A DNA stretch of 64,000 nucleotides, from contig NMRB01000901.1 of NCBI GenBank assembly GCA_002633025.1, positions 69,639 through 133,638 of the forward strand, in the 5' to 3' direction. This document shows, one piece after another, positions 54,001 through 63,952 of the stretch (positions within the stretch are counted from its first letter, which is position 1; the number at the start of each line of letters is the position of its first letter). The notes beneath the pieces are model-generated. The model was not told the origin of the DNA. It was given only the letters and a program-made list of their open reading frames with translations, and made no database searches. The stretch comes from Notospermus geniculatus. Its lineage: Eukaryota > Nemertea > Pilidiophora > Heteronemertea > Lineidae. The position numbers and the translations under genes are program-made.

Positions 54001-57000
54001 CCTCAAAGGTAATTATTGCAGGCGACGTACTAGTCGCATCGGTAGTCGCCCCTATTTTAGTCGCCAGTGTGCGGAGCCCTTAACTCTGACATGTATTGCA
54101 AGTAAAATACACTAAACATCAACATTTGAGCCAAAATCTGTAGATTGTCAGTTGCTAGCGCCACCTGTGATAAAGTGACCGCACTACTGATATGAGCGTA
54201 ATAGCTAGCTGCCAATACGACCACTTTTAAAAACTTACAGAGATGATTTTTTTATCGGAGAACATGGATTTTATCTCACTGACATGGCGCGCAGAGATTC
54301 CGTATGTGAGCCACCAGCCTAGAGTTTGAATTTAATGGGAGACTTTCCTGCCGATAGAGGCCACCACTAGTTAGCGGTCCCAGAACGTCATGGAATTTGA
54401 CGTCACAGAGAAGAAGTGCATGACACAACGTCATCAGTAATGACGTGGCGCCGTGGCTTACGTCCCTGACGTCAAATTTTGTGACGTTCTGGGACCGCCA
54501 ACAGGCGCCCTCTAACGGCAGTAAAGTCTCCCAATATTTCAAAATGGCGGCGCCCACCATAGAGATCGTAAATACTAACGCCTGAGTTGTTGTGGCCTGC
54601 TTAAAACATACCGGTTGATTCAAAAAACGGGGTTTTGTAAGTCTGCGAAAAATCCCAGGGTTCTGGTCGGCGTACTTTTATTCCTTCTTGTTCAAGAATG
54701 TAACAGAATTCGTTTATTTCTTTCGTGGCGATGTCAATGAATTTTTGCGGGAAGGGTTTTCCCGCGTTTTCCCTGAGAAAATCCGAGAGTCCGTATTCAA
54801 ATGATACGGATGACTGGAAGAAGAAACGAGAATAATGACGAACTACCGCTACTAGGAGGCGCTGTGAGCGGTTGTACCTTTTTTGCACTGCGTCAAGGAC
54901 GTCATGACGCACGACATTGCTAGGAGGAACTGACGTCACGACGTGGCGCTGCGCTCGGTGCGACCGAAGTTTCTTTTTTCTATACATTGTATTTCCATTG
55001 ATTCAACAACCCTTTTGTTTCGGTCGCCTGGCACTATATCGGGATGGGGNGCTGTAAATTTCGGCAGCATAGTCCCGTCTGGAACTCCGACAATCACCTC
55101 TTCCAGTGGATCCCATTCGTTGCATGACCAGACTGGGGTGTTTGGGGGTTTCTCCGTCGGGAATGTGGCACTTTCTGGCACCCGCATTCTTGATGACGTT
55201 CGCGAGAAATGCTGTGGAGAAATACATGTACATGTACACTTCTCGTACAGTACATTAGGCCTTTCCAACAAAGATGGCGGTCTAACATTACAGAGTTTTC
55301 GCAAAGCCCCCGAAACGCCAACGAGAACGCCAATCCCATTGTTCGATGCCACGAAGAGAGCACCGAACAAAAGGATAGGCGTTCGCGTTGGCGTTTCGGG
55401 GGCTTTGCGAAAACTCCCTAATTATGTCATTTCAAACTTCTACAGTTTTCATAAGTGGGTCAATGCCAGGCCTATAAAACAGACTGGCGCGTACGCGACG
55501 CGTAGTGCAGGCGTTCCGCCAATCAGATTCTTCAGTAGGTGTTTCGGTCCGTCTTACCGCCTCCGTGATTGGTTGAACGCTTCCCGACGCGTTGCTTACG
55601 CGCCAGTCTGTTATCGCCTTTACTGTTACCGCCTTGAAATGACGTGCGGGACGTCATGACGCTGACACTCGTAAGGTGCTGCACTCTTTTGGAGTGATAT
55701 CGTCTATTGCCACTTCATTTCTGCAAGGGCACGAACGTTTTTAGCGACCCTGACCATTGAACAAAAATGCCTTGTAAATATTTTTGTTGGTCAAATAAAT
55801 CATCATATCCTCATGCCATATCACTTTCTACTCATTTCCTTTTGATGTAACAAACTGGTGCGTATCCGATCCGACACGGCACGTTAAAGCAAGGTTCATT
55901 GGCACACGGATCCGATCCTTTTGCCGTTTCCAGTCCGTTTGCCCCTAGTTTTCCGGATACGACAACGCTGAAGTCCATTTGATAGATTTTTTGCGGACCT
56001 GAATCGGACCAATTCCGTGTGCCAATGAACCTTGCTTAACCCGCAATCGGGTGGGCGATATTTACGGACCGCGGACACACAACGCAGACTTTTTATGGAC
56101 ATTGTTCCTATAAAATTCTTTAAATTCGACCGTCCTGCACACAAATGTTCTACAGATGACGTCGATGGAAGAGAGTATACTTGTGCTAGTATCGCAGTAG
56201 GCCCTACCCATGACTTTTTGACGTTTCTGATAAGGGCTACAAGGATTCCCTGCGAACGGAAAATTGCTGGCAAGAGATAGGCCAAATGATTGGAAAGAAT
56301 GGTAAGCCATCTTAGTGATATTCAACAATTTTTAATTCCGGTTGTAGACATATTAAAGGAGCTGGACGTCCAAGTTGTAAACACTCACTCACTGGTTCTC
56401 TGTCCACGCGACGCCTGCGGTGCTGCCACCTATTGTCGGTGACACGTACTGACGTGAATATGGTGAATGAGTTGCATTGGACCGGGCACCAGTCTAACGA
56501 TCACGGGGTGCTACTGGTGCTGCCACCTTCACGAAGGAATAAAACTAGTTTGCTGGCCACTGTTTGTAAACAAACCAGTTTGTTTACAACTTGGACGTCG
56601 AGCTCCTTTAACATATCCTAGCGAACATAGGAAGAGTGTTTTGGCATTGCAGCGTCACAAAATGACACACCAGGCCCCGTATTCATAAAACTTAAGTCTA
56701 AGTACATGTATGACACTTATCCTTTGTTCAACACAAAAGATAAGTATCATACTTAAGACTTAAGTAGCTTTATGAATACGGGGCCAGTGCGACAAGTCTA
56801 CAGCACATGGTCATTTTGTCGTTGTTGGGAGCGAGCGCCACGGGAGTGTAGCGGCAAAGATGGGAACCAATCTACCGATATGATCAAAGCCATGAACCAA
56901 AATCAAAACGAAATGATTTTTTTATACATATCTGGTGATACGTAACTCACCCAAACTCCAAGAGTGACAATCGTACATGTACATTTATTGACGACCGGAA

Positions 57001-57084
57001 GTAGTCAAACTGGACATGCGCAGGAGGTTGGTAACTTACCCTCACGTGGAGTAGGTTCCTGCCAAGGTTTCGAAACGCCTTCAT
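51034..57084 (-). CDS. GATM: Glycine (L-arginine:glycine) amidinotransferase, mitochondrial, 8 exons
   Basis: Catalyses the first step of creatine synthesis, transferring the amidino group of arginine to glycine, in the mitochondrial intermembrane space in vertebrates. Exons (high to low): 57040-57084, about 55011-55211, 54612-54813, about 53561-53689, 52629-52766, 51994-52225, 51512-51656, 51034-51115. Exon 1 ([15 protein letters not shown]) plus the start of exon 2 is Arg/Ser-rich, as expected of a mitochondrial presequence. Family blocks are all present: [27 protein letters not shown] with the catalytic Asp, [12 protein letters not shown] with the catalytic His, SSKWLSMN, and [11 protein letters not shown] with the active-site Cys near the C-terminus. 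Two edges are uncertain: the exon 2 donor (an N at 55050 lies inside) and the exon 4 donor, where the frame meets a TGA at 53538-53540 and about 15-20 family residues are not found. Transcribed toward cathepsin L, ending 643 bp from it. Confidence 0.9.
51270..51490. repeat. Composite fold-back between GATM exons 7 and 8
   Basis: Two hairpins in series: GGTTCCTGTCTTTGCCGC with its inverse (GACAAAGACGGGAACC), then CGCTCGAAAGCATTGTTT with its inverse. Related fragments occur at 31305-31370, 49745-49795 and 56825-56870. Confidence 0.7.
52473..52590. mobile_element. MITE family C, shortened copy
   Basis: Both ends intact with a reduced centre; in the GATM intron between exons 5 and 6. Confidence 0.82.
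53135..53472. mobile_element. MITE with CACTGTTAGAAAT ends
   Basis: Ends CACTGTTAGAAATAA and inverse ATTTCTAACAGTG, with subterminal TTTTACAGAAA/TTTCTGTAAAAT inverted motifs. It lies between GATM exons 4 and 5. Single copy here; superfamily not assigned. Confidence 0.75.
53737..54195. repeat. Element K copy interrupted at 53833-54083
   Basis: Reverse copy of 47583-47832. The break lies between GAGAATC and AACTC, where a fold-back with AAAGGGCACCGCAGACTGGC ends has inserted. Confidence 0.72.
54333..54535. mobile_element. MITE family I
   Basis: Best-preserved copy: GGGAGACTTTCCTGCC at left and inverse at right, with TTTGACGTCA on both arms. Confidence 0.85.
55280..55422. repeat. Fold-back, GGGAGTTTTCGCAAAGCCC arms
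   Basis: Arms AGTTTTCGCAAAGCCCCCGA and inverse form a long hairpin upstream of GATM exon 2. A half copy is at 62697-62770. Confidence 0.85.
55478..55625. repeat. Fold-back, ACAGACTGGCGCGT arms
   Basis: Copy 1 of a pair; copy 2 is at 57362-57495 (GTGACAGACTGGCGCGTCC). Both hold CCAATCAGATTCTTC in the centre. Confidence 0.8.
55883..56041. repeat. Fold-back, AAGCAAGGTTCATTGGCACA arms
   Basis: Arms continue with CACGGATCCGAT; the centre is CG-rich. It lies in GATM intron 1. Confidence 0.82.
56353..56611. mobile_element. TTAA MITE family D, full copy
   Basis: TTAA-bounded with ends AAAGGAGCTGGACGTCCAAG and an internal pair of GTTTGTAAACAAAC-type repeats. The second copy is at 61723-61981, inverted. 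Confidence 0.87.
56673..56788. repeat. Fold-back MITE, GGCCCCGTATTCATAAA type
   Basis: Perfect-looking outer arms GGCCCCGTATTCATAAA and inner AGATAAGT/ACTTATC repeats. Confidence 0.82.
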
Positions 57085-57330
57085 ATTTGACTGTTGGTGA
57101 TTTCTGCAGCGAAAAAAAGAAGAAACAAATGCACGGAATGTCATAGCTGATTTTATTCAAGAAAATCAAATTTTAACTGACACACACATATGTAATTTTT
57201 GATGTCAAAGCGCATAGTCTCGGTAACCAGCGGCTGTTTCGCATCTCGAGATCCGTACAGCAAGACTGCGGAACAAACGGCTGGTTGGGCGAGACTAAAA
57301 TGCGCCGTGCAAGTGCACATGGATCCGTGC
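57085..57330. other. Upstream of GATM; no feature seen
   Basis: GATM promoter is expected here. No core motif is evident. Confidence 0.4.
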
Positions 57331-57694
57331 TCCTTAGCTCAACGTAAAGGAGTCCCTAAAGCCGGTGACAGACTGGCGCGTCCTGCAGGCGTTCCGCCAA
57401 TCAGATTCTTCGGTTGGTGTTTCGGTCCGTGTTACCGCCTGCCTGATTGGTTGAACGCTTTCAGACTGGTTACGCGCCAGTCTGTCACCGCCTTTAGGCC
57501 GGGTTTACATAGAGATATACGGTATACGGACGCGCGGGCGAACAAAGGTTTTTTGGTCATGAACCCTTTGTTAGGCCATTGTTCGCCCGCGTGTCCGTAT
57601 ACCGTATACCTCTATGTAAACCCGGCCTCAAGGCTATTGTTCTCAACAGGAAAACAATAGCCTTGGAGAACTCCTTTACGTTGAGGAGCATTCT
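57328..57694. repeat. Nested fold-backs
   Basis: The outer pair AGCTCAACGTAAAGGAGT / ACTCCTTTACGTTGAGGAGC encloses the ACAGACTGGCGCG element (57362-57495), a GGCCGGGTTTACATAGAGAT hairpin (57495-57628), and a GGCTATTGTTCTC hairpin. Confidence 0.75.
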
Positions 57695-57784
57695 AAAATA
57701 CGCGCCAAGATCTCTCTCCATTATGTCCCACTTATTTTTTAGCCCTAACCTCATTCACTTTGGACTAACCAAGGAAAATAAGAT

Positions 57785-58002
57785 TTAAAGGACCACGGTA
57801 TTGCCACTTTCTGTCGACAGCCGGCGCCACCGACACCATTCTCCAATACTGTAGTTAAGCCTTTCGCCCCAGTGTTGGAGAATGTATGATTACACTACAA
57901 TGCACGTAGTAGCATGCCTGGTTTACCAAGTCGTCAATAGAGGTCTCCCTTAACGCGGGTAGGTGTAACGCAGGATTGGGAAGCAATACTGTGGTCCTTT
58001 AA
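57785..58002. mobile_element. MITE family E, sharing a TTAA with the next element
   Basis: Full copy with AAAGGACCACGGTATTGCC and the CGACAGCCGGCGCCACC box. Its right TTAA (57999-58002) is also the left TTAA of the fold-back that follows. Confidence 0.87.
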
Positions 58003-58383
58003 AGGGACTAGGAAAAAATTTTCAAACTTCGGTTATTACAAAATGCTAGTCTTTCATGATAAATTCCCACCGTCAATTCACTTTTTCAATTTAGTGTTAA
58101 TTACTGGCACCCAGACAAATCAGTCATCACCACACCATGGAGCATTCACCACGTCACTGGGAACCTATCGCTGTATGTATTGTATGGAACGAGCTTGTAC
58201 TCTATTATGTTGATTAGGTTCCCAGTGACGTGGTGAATGCTCCATGGTGTGGTGATAACTGATTTGTCTGGGTGCCAGTAATTAACACTTAATTGAAAAA
58301 GTGAATTGACGGTGGGAATTTATCATGAAAGACTAGCATTTTGTAATAACCGAAGCTTGAAAAAATTTTCCTAGTCCCTTTAA
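57999..58383. repeat. Long fold-back bounded by TTAA
   Basis: Arms of about 165 bp, starting AAAGGGACTAGGAAAAAATT and almost perfectly inverted, around a loop of about 50 bp with GCTCCATGGTGTGGTGAT at its inner edge. Confidence 0.9.
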
Positions 58384-59594
58384 GGCCATGATGCCGTTTC
58401 CCCAACTTTTGTCATTTTACGCTGGTAGACTACACGGAGACAGGACACGTAGGTGAATTACCGCGTGGCGCCCTCATTACCATAAACAATTAACCGTGTT
58501 TATTTCGTATTAATGTAATTCAACTCTTTTAATTCAATTCCTTTCACGTCCTTGATACCGGCTGCACGCGATGCTTCAGTGACCTAGTTTCGTGACACCA
58601 TCGCCTGCATCTCATTTTGGTGACCTCGTTCACAACTTTACACACAAACGATCGATGTAGGCCTACACAGGAAACCACAGCGCTGATTCATGGTGGCGAG
58701 GTTGATCTTGATCGTGAGTGTAGCCCACACACCAATCGAAAAGATTGGTCGAATTTACGAAGTGAATCGGGACGTAAGTGTAACAGTAAAGAATGTCCCC
58801 CTGTAAAAAGTCTACTTCTATTGTTCAATGACAGATGAGGGGCATGTCTATGGAAACCAATCACCAGAGATTAGAATGTAAAAATAGGATATTTTGTTCC
58901 TAGGACAGTTTTTCCTAGGCCCAGTCTACAATAGGGCCGTTTAGACGACAGGCAAAATAATTCACCAACTGTGCAGGAAATTTTAACTGGCCTTCTTCGC
59001 GCCTTCGAGTCATCGCGCCATCGAGTCATCGAGTCAAGTACAACAAGCCAAGCCGTCGTAAGGTTAACGATGTCGTTACGCTATGCATTTTCCCAGTTTT
59101 AACGACATCGTTAACCTAACGATGGCTTTCGGAACATGGGTCCTGATCAGTTGCTTCCAGTCGCAAGTGCGATGTACGCCCGGGGTAACGTTTTTGAGCG
59201 TTCCCCATCTGCGAGTGTTCCCCTGCTATTGTCTGACGGAATAAGCCGCGACTCGACAATGGAGGACACACAGAGAAACGTGTCGATCTATCTGCCAGTG
59301 TTTCCAGAACAATATTGGGGACACTGACACACGGAAACACTGAAAAACTTTACACCTGCTTTAATTCGCAGGACCTCTGTCTTACACCGACATGATATGG
59401 CCGCGGTATGGCCATTTGGTGTTAGCATGTACATGTATTAGAGTTCTGTTGAAACTAGCATGTTTTTTAGAGTTCTGTTGAAACTGGCATTTTAATCTCT
59501 AATATTAGGCCTATCATTATTGCTATAAATTCTAATTGAATGAATTGGAATGGAATCTTCAAGTGAACAAAGTTCTTTTCTCCTTTTACCGCAG
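58384..59594. other. No secure exon; repeats
   Basis: Holds the dispersed element at 58795-58925 and the GTTAACGATGTCGTTA fold-back at 59055-59127. Earlier exons of the EGF-like gene may be here but none is convincing. Confidence 0.45.
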
Positions 59595-60345
59595 ATATCA
59601 ATGAGTGTGAACTGCCCAACTTCAAATGCTACGGTTGGTGTTTCAACACACCTGGTAGTTTTCTTTGCATGAAACTGCGGCCAAAGGTAACCGTTCACAA
59701 ACAGGCTCTTCAAGGTAAGTGTCAATCATCCTCACTGCTGAATATTGGCATCACTATCGATCAGGCTGACCAATTTCGCAATTAGGTAGGCCTACTCAGA
59801 TATTTCGGACTCGCACCGCTTCGGACTAAAGCTAGGCGCACATTGGCGGCAAATGTCAATGCGGCAGGGGTAGGCCTAAAGTCGACTTTAAAAACACCCC
59901 GCCGCATTGAAATTTGCCGTCAATGTGCGCCTGGCTTAAAAGTTCTTAGGCGTCCGAATTCGGACGCTCTGAGCTTCCAGATTCGGACTCCCGTTTCTTT
60001 TAAAGGCATTTCCCGGACTGAGATATGAAATCGTTACCTTTTTTAGGTGCAGAGGAAGGCCCTGACGTGGAAACCGCACCTGGAGGAAATGCTGGTCTCG
60101 CCAGTAACATGACGATGTCAACTGTGGCAATATGGCTGGGGGTCATCACATTATTAATTGTTGCCGTCATGGCAATAAGTTTCCGAAGATGGCGTCGGGA
60201 TTACTGTCGTTTTGGCCGAAGAGAGGACGACGGGATGAAAGAGGCTGTTATCAAGGAGGGAGGGGAGGAAGATACTAGCGAACAGGTCGATGGTAAAGAA
60301 GGCGGTGTCGCTGATTCTCCAGAAGATATCACCACTCAGTTATAG
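59595..60345 (+). CDS. 3' end of a type I membrane protein with an EGF-like segment (partial)
   Basis: Two in-frame exons, 59595-59714 and 60047-60345, ending in TAG. The first opens DINEC and continues to CFNTPGSFLC, the signature of a calcium-binding EGF domain. Only four of the six usual cysteines are present before the exon ends. The second encodes a short linker, a membrane helix (about WLGVITLLIVAVMAI), an RRWRR stop-transfer run and an acidic, glycine-rich tail ending DITTQL. The donor after the EGF exon is GTAAGT, and the acceptor of the last exon follows a T-run. No start was found; upstream exons could lie anywhere to the left, possibly around or beyond the opposite-strand GATM gene. 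No specific family is recognised. A short ectodomain portion next to the membrane of a larger receptor is the simplest reading. Confidence 0.7.
59832..59940. repeat. Fold-back, GCGCACATTGGCGGCAAAT arms
   Basis: AGGCGCACATTGGCGGCAAA and its inverse in the intron between the two EGF-gene exons. Centre words (GGGTAGGCCTAAAGTCGAC) resemble 20100-20165. Confidence 0.78.
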
Positions 60346-60379
60346 ACTATTTGGCTGGATCATTTTAGCATAAATCATA

Positions 60380-60777
60380 GTGAGGTTTCGCAAATCTGAC
60401 GAAACACGAAGTACGAAATACGAAATTGGACTTCATTTCCATGACGTATGTATTTCAGGAGATGGTTTGGTACCACAAATATCGCCTGCTGCAACAGCGT
60501 CTTTTAGCGTATGACGTTAGACCGACAGATCTAGAGTCACGGTGTATATTAAACTTTGAAATTTATCTTTCGTTTCCACTTCGTTCCTACAAAGTGAAAA
60601 TTTAAAGATTCAAGATGCACCATAACTCTCTCATTCGTACTTGATATGCTAAAAGACGCACTGGCAGCAGGGACATTCTACGGTACCAACCATCTCCAGA
60701 AATAAATTAGGTCGTGGAAATGAAGTTGAATTTCGTATTTCGTTCTTTGTGTTTCATCAGATTTGCGAAACCTCACC
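60380..60777. repeat. Large fold-back, GTGAGGTTTCGCAAATC arms
   Basis: About 400 bp; arms run through ACGAAATACGAAATTGGACT and a second inner inverted block (TTAGCGTATGACG / inverse-like). It starts 35 bp after the EGF-gene stop, so it is probably in its 3' UTR. Confidence 0.82.
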
Positions 60778-60924
60778 ATTATCTACAAATGAGTATCGAA
60801 TAGGTTATTCCCTTCCAAATTCCCCCTCACTGCCATATAATTTATCCAGCTATAGGAACCACAGGCGAGGCTGGTGTAAAGTGCCACGGCGTTTTCGGTT
60901 ATCAGTGTTCCCCGCATTGTATAA

Positions 60925-61262
60925 ACTCACTTACGCATTTGTGTACCGCGCCCCCTTCGGTTTACCAGCTCTCCACAACTGCTTCACCTCGTAAAATTCG
61001 CCGCGTTTGGTCAACAGATGGCGATGAGAGAGTCGACCAATGAGAGCGCGGGGCAACCCGTAACCAAGCTGGCCGAGACACTTTTTCATTGGCTGAGCGG
61101 ATGATGTGATCTAGTAGCCGTAGCACAAGAACATCCGTTGCCAACGGGCCAAAGAGTTGTGAAAGCAGCGTGCTGATGCTATAAAACTTGCGCTAGGCCC
61201 TGACGCCGTCTGTTGACCAAACGCGGCCACTTCTACGAAGTGATTGGGGCGCGGTACACATT
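60925..61262. repeat. Inverted-repeat element, TGTACCGCGCCCC ends
   Basis: TGTGTACCGCGCCCCC at left, GGGGCGCGGTACACA at right, plus inner AAATTCGCCGCGTTTGGTCA and its inverse. Confidence 0.75.
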
Positions 61263-61722
61263 AAAACTGCATAGGGAGTTTACGAACTGTATGGACGTCA
61301 GTGAAATAGAGTGCGAGATTTCTCTATTGAAAACACACGTCTCTCTCTTGCTGTACTTTTGCATGGACATTGAGTTTTGGTTATGGGGAACATCAGGAAT
61401 CGTTACACCGGTCTACGTAAGGCGAGCAGTGTGTGGGGTTCATGTGGCTTCAGATGGCGTCAAGCCATCGTTATGGCCGTAGTGTCTCTCAGCGGGGGGT
61501 GGGGCGGGGGCGGGGCGGGGGCGGGGGGCGGGGGATGCGCATATATACCTCGAAGCACGTCGAAGGCGACAAGGTATTCTGCCGAACAAAAGTTCGGAGA
61601 ACCATGGGAGGATGTCTTCGAAGGTTTTGGCGCTCTCATTACGGAGGTTTAGAAATCAGACGATAAACGTAAACGTTAACGACAACGTTATTTTTGTACC
61701 AAAAATGCAATATAAAATCTGC

Positions 61723-61981
61723 TTAAAGGAGCTCGACGTCCAAGTTGTAAACAAACTGGTTTGTTTACAAACAGTGGCCAGAAAACTAGTTTTATTCCTT
61801 CGTGAACGTGGCAGCACCAGTAGCGCCCCGTGATCGTTAGACTGGTGTCCGGTCCAATGCAACTCACTCACGATATTCACGTCAGTACAAATCACCGACA
61901 ATAGGTGGCAGCACCGCAGGCGTCGCGTGGATAGAGAACCAGTGAGTGAGTGTTTACAACTTGGACGTCCAGCTCCTTTAA
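61723..61981. mobile_element. TTAA MITE family D, inverted copy
   Basis: TTAA then AAGGAGCTCGACGTCCAAG to AGCTCCTTTAA; same element as 56353-56611 in the other orientation. Confidence 0.87.
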
Positions 61982-62273
61982 AGGTTACCTGAGAAGCTTT
62001 TATCGACTTCTGGTTTTCTGCGTAATACTATAGAGGATTAGTCAGGCAACATGAAACTGCAAACCGCATGAAAATCGGATCACCCATTACAAAGTTATGG
62101 CAGTTTAAATAGGACTACTACACACCCCTGACAACCATGTCAGGCAGCGGAGAACAGCACATTTGATGTCTTTGGATTTTGTAAACATGCAAAAAAACAT
62201 CACTGAAATGATCTTTACTCCAACATCTTTCCAGAGAGGCTGAGTGCTGGGAAGCTTCTCAGGTAACCTTTAA
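61978..62273. mobile_element. TTAA element family G
   Basis: Ends TTAAAGGTTACCTGAGAAG and inverse CTTCTCAGGTAACCTTTAA, about 295 bp, no coding capacity. It shares its left TTAA with family D. Confidence 0.85.
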
Positions 62274-62343
62274 TGTATAGTATAGTATAGTATGAAAAAT
62301 AACGTTGTCGTAAAGTTTACGTTTATCGTTTGATTTCTGAACC

Positions 62344-63060
62344 ACGTGAACCGTTACGGGAAATTTACATCACAAAGTATGTACTTGCTTGGTATGTTAA
62401 GTCTGAATCGAGTACATGTACATGTAGTTTCAATTTAGACATTTGTGAATACATGAGATAGTGTATTATACACATATAAATATATTTAATCCAATGTAAT
62501 ATTTTGTTAAAAATGTGTTTCACGCAGCGAAAACGGTCCATCACGATTGTTCGTTGGACATCCTTTTTGCACCATAAGCCCCGGAATCTGATGACTGGTA
62601 CCCATCAAATTTTATCGGACTAGGCCTTTTGAGAACACGTCAAGGACTGACCGGCTGTGTACATGTACATGTACATTGAAGTTCTGAAATATTAGATAAT
62701 TGAGAGTTTTAGCAAAACCCCCCAAAACACCAACGCGAACGTCTTTCGACCTTTATAGTTCGGTGCTCTCCTCAGTTCTCCGCCGCAAAACGTTTGCGCG
62801 CGGTGACGAAGGGAGCGAGCATTGCGCCTCCTATTAACAGAATTACACACTACATATGAGGCAGACGTCATTTTGAAGATATCGGGGTTATGTGGTGCCA
62901 TAAACGAATTCCTTTGTTGGTACGCACGCATTTCTTTGCACCAAGCTGACATAACTGTTGTAAATGACATCATTATACTGAATCAGTATTAATCTATGAA
63001 GAAAATATGCACGTCGTTTCTATTTTCTGTAAAATGTCAAAATTTGCAAAATTCGGAGAC
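62344..63060. other. No gene seen; half fold-back
   Basis: AT-rich, with TGTACATGTACATGTAC (near 62657) and a half copy of the GTTTTCGCAAAGCCCC fold-back at 62697-62770. Confidence 0.45.
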
Positions 63061-63084
63061 GACTTATGTTTACTATCATGTCAA

Positions 63085-63297
63085 AATTAAGGGTTATGTA
63101 AAGTTACTCGAAATTTCGAATTTTTGACGCAAAAAATCTGACTAACTGCACCAAAAATTGGGAAAATAAGACTCGGGGGCCCTTGGGAACCGTCAAAAGA
63201 AGGTGCCCCGAGCCTTATTTTCTCAATTCACTGTGCAGTTAGTCAGATTTTTTGCGTTAAAAATTCGAGATTTCGAGTCGCTTTTCATAACCCTTAA
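63085..63297. repeat. Fold-back, AAGGGTTATG arms
   Basis: About 90-bp arms with AAAAAATCTGACTAACTGCA and inverse around a GGGGCCC-containing loop. Confidence 0.87.
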
Positions 63298-63299
63298 AT

Positions 63300-63598
63300 G
63301 GACACATGCGAAAAATATTGCCCGGCGGGCACAAGTTGTCTGAGTTGTAGCGCCGTCTGTTAATACACGGTGACACTACGCTATATCACAGGCGCCTGCA
63401 TAGCTATCAGTGAGTTTCGAACACTTTTCTAAACAAACGTATCTAAAAAACACAACACGTATCTAAAAACACACCACGAGCTCATAAATCCGTGAGCTCG
63501 GGGGGGGGGGTGTTTTGCAAACTAGTGTTTTTTGGTTAGATTACGTGTTCTAACCAAATATTGCCCGCTGGGCAATATTTTTCGCATGTCTCCCTTTA
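63300..63598. repeat. Inverted-repeat element, GACA-ATGCGAAAAATATT ends
   Basis: ATGCGAAAAATATTGCCCGG at left and CGGGCAATATTTTTCGCAT-like at right. The centre has a G-run and GAGCTCATAAATCCGTGAGC hairpin. Confidence 0.75.
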
Positions 63599-63867
63599 AG
63601 AGNTCCGCGGAGAAAACATTATTTCCGCGGAGAAAACTTTATTTCCGCGGAGAAAAGTAGAAAAAAAATAAAAATATAAAATAAAAACTAAATGTCCCTT
63701 ATGGGCCACCGTAGGTATGACATATATGACACTGTGTCCGGGGGTTACGACGGAATGTCATGGGGGGCCGGGGCGCGATTTTTTTTTCCTAACCGGTATA
63801 GATTCCTAACCAGTATCCATTACGAAATGAAATTAACGAAGTGAATGCCAGATTAATGATAGGGTAA

Positions 63868-63952
63868 GTGTAAGGGTTAGGGTTAGGGTCAGGGTTAGTT
63901 TTAGGAGTATGTATTAGGATTAGGGTTCAGATTAGGATTAGGATTAGGTTTT
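63868..63952 (+). repeat. Telomere-like degenerate GGTTAG repeats
   Basis: Runs of GGGTTAGGGTTAGGG decay into GGATTAG-type units over about 80 bp. Short and degenerate, so an interstitial tract rather than a true chromosome end. Confidence 0.75.

Larger units (their letters stand above)
61641..62343. mobile_element. MITE family C split by two TTAA elements
   Basis: Left half 61641-61726 ends ...GCTTAA; right half resumes TTAATGTATAG at 62270. Compared with 48105-48251, exactly one TTAA of the host is the insertion point for two elements in series. Confidence 0.87.

Noticed and set aside
55094-55659. Open frames of 144 and 238 codons on opposite strands
   Set aside because: They arise from the inverted arms of the 55280-55422 fold-back and read through the real GATM exon 2. 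Only 55011-55211 has family similarity.
61377-61666. Glycine-rich frames of 77 and 91 codons
   Set aside because: They come from a G-rich simple repeat (61490-61530) running into a MITE.
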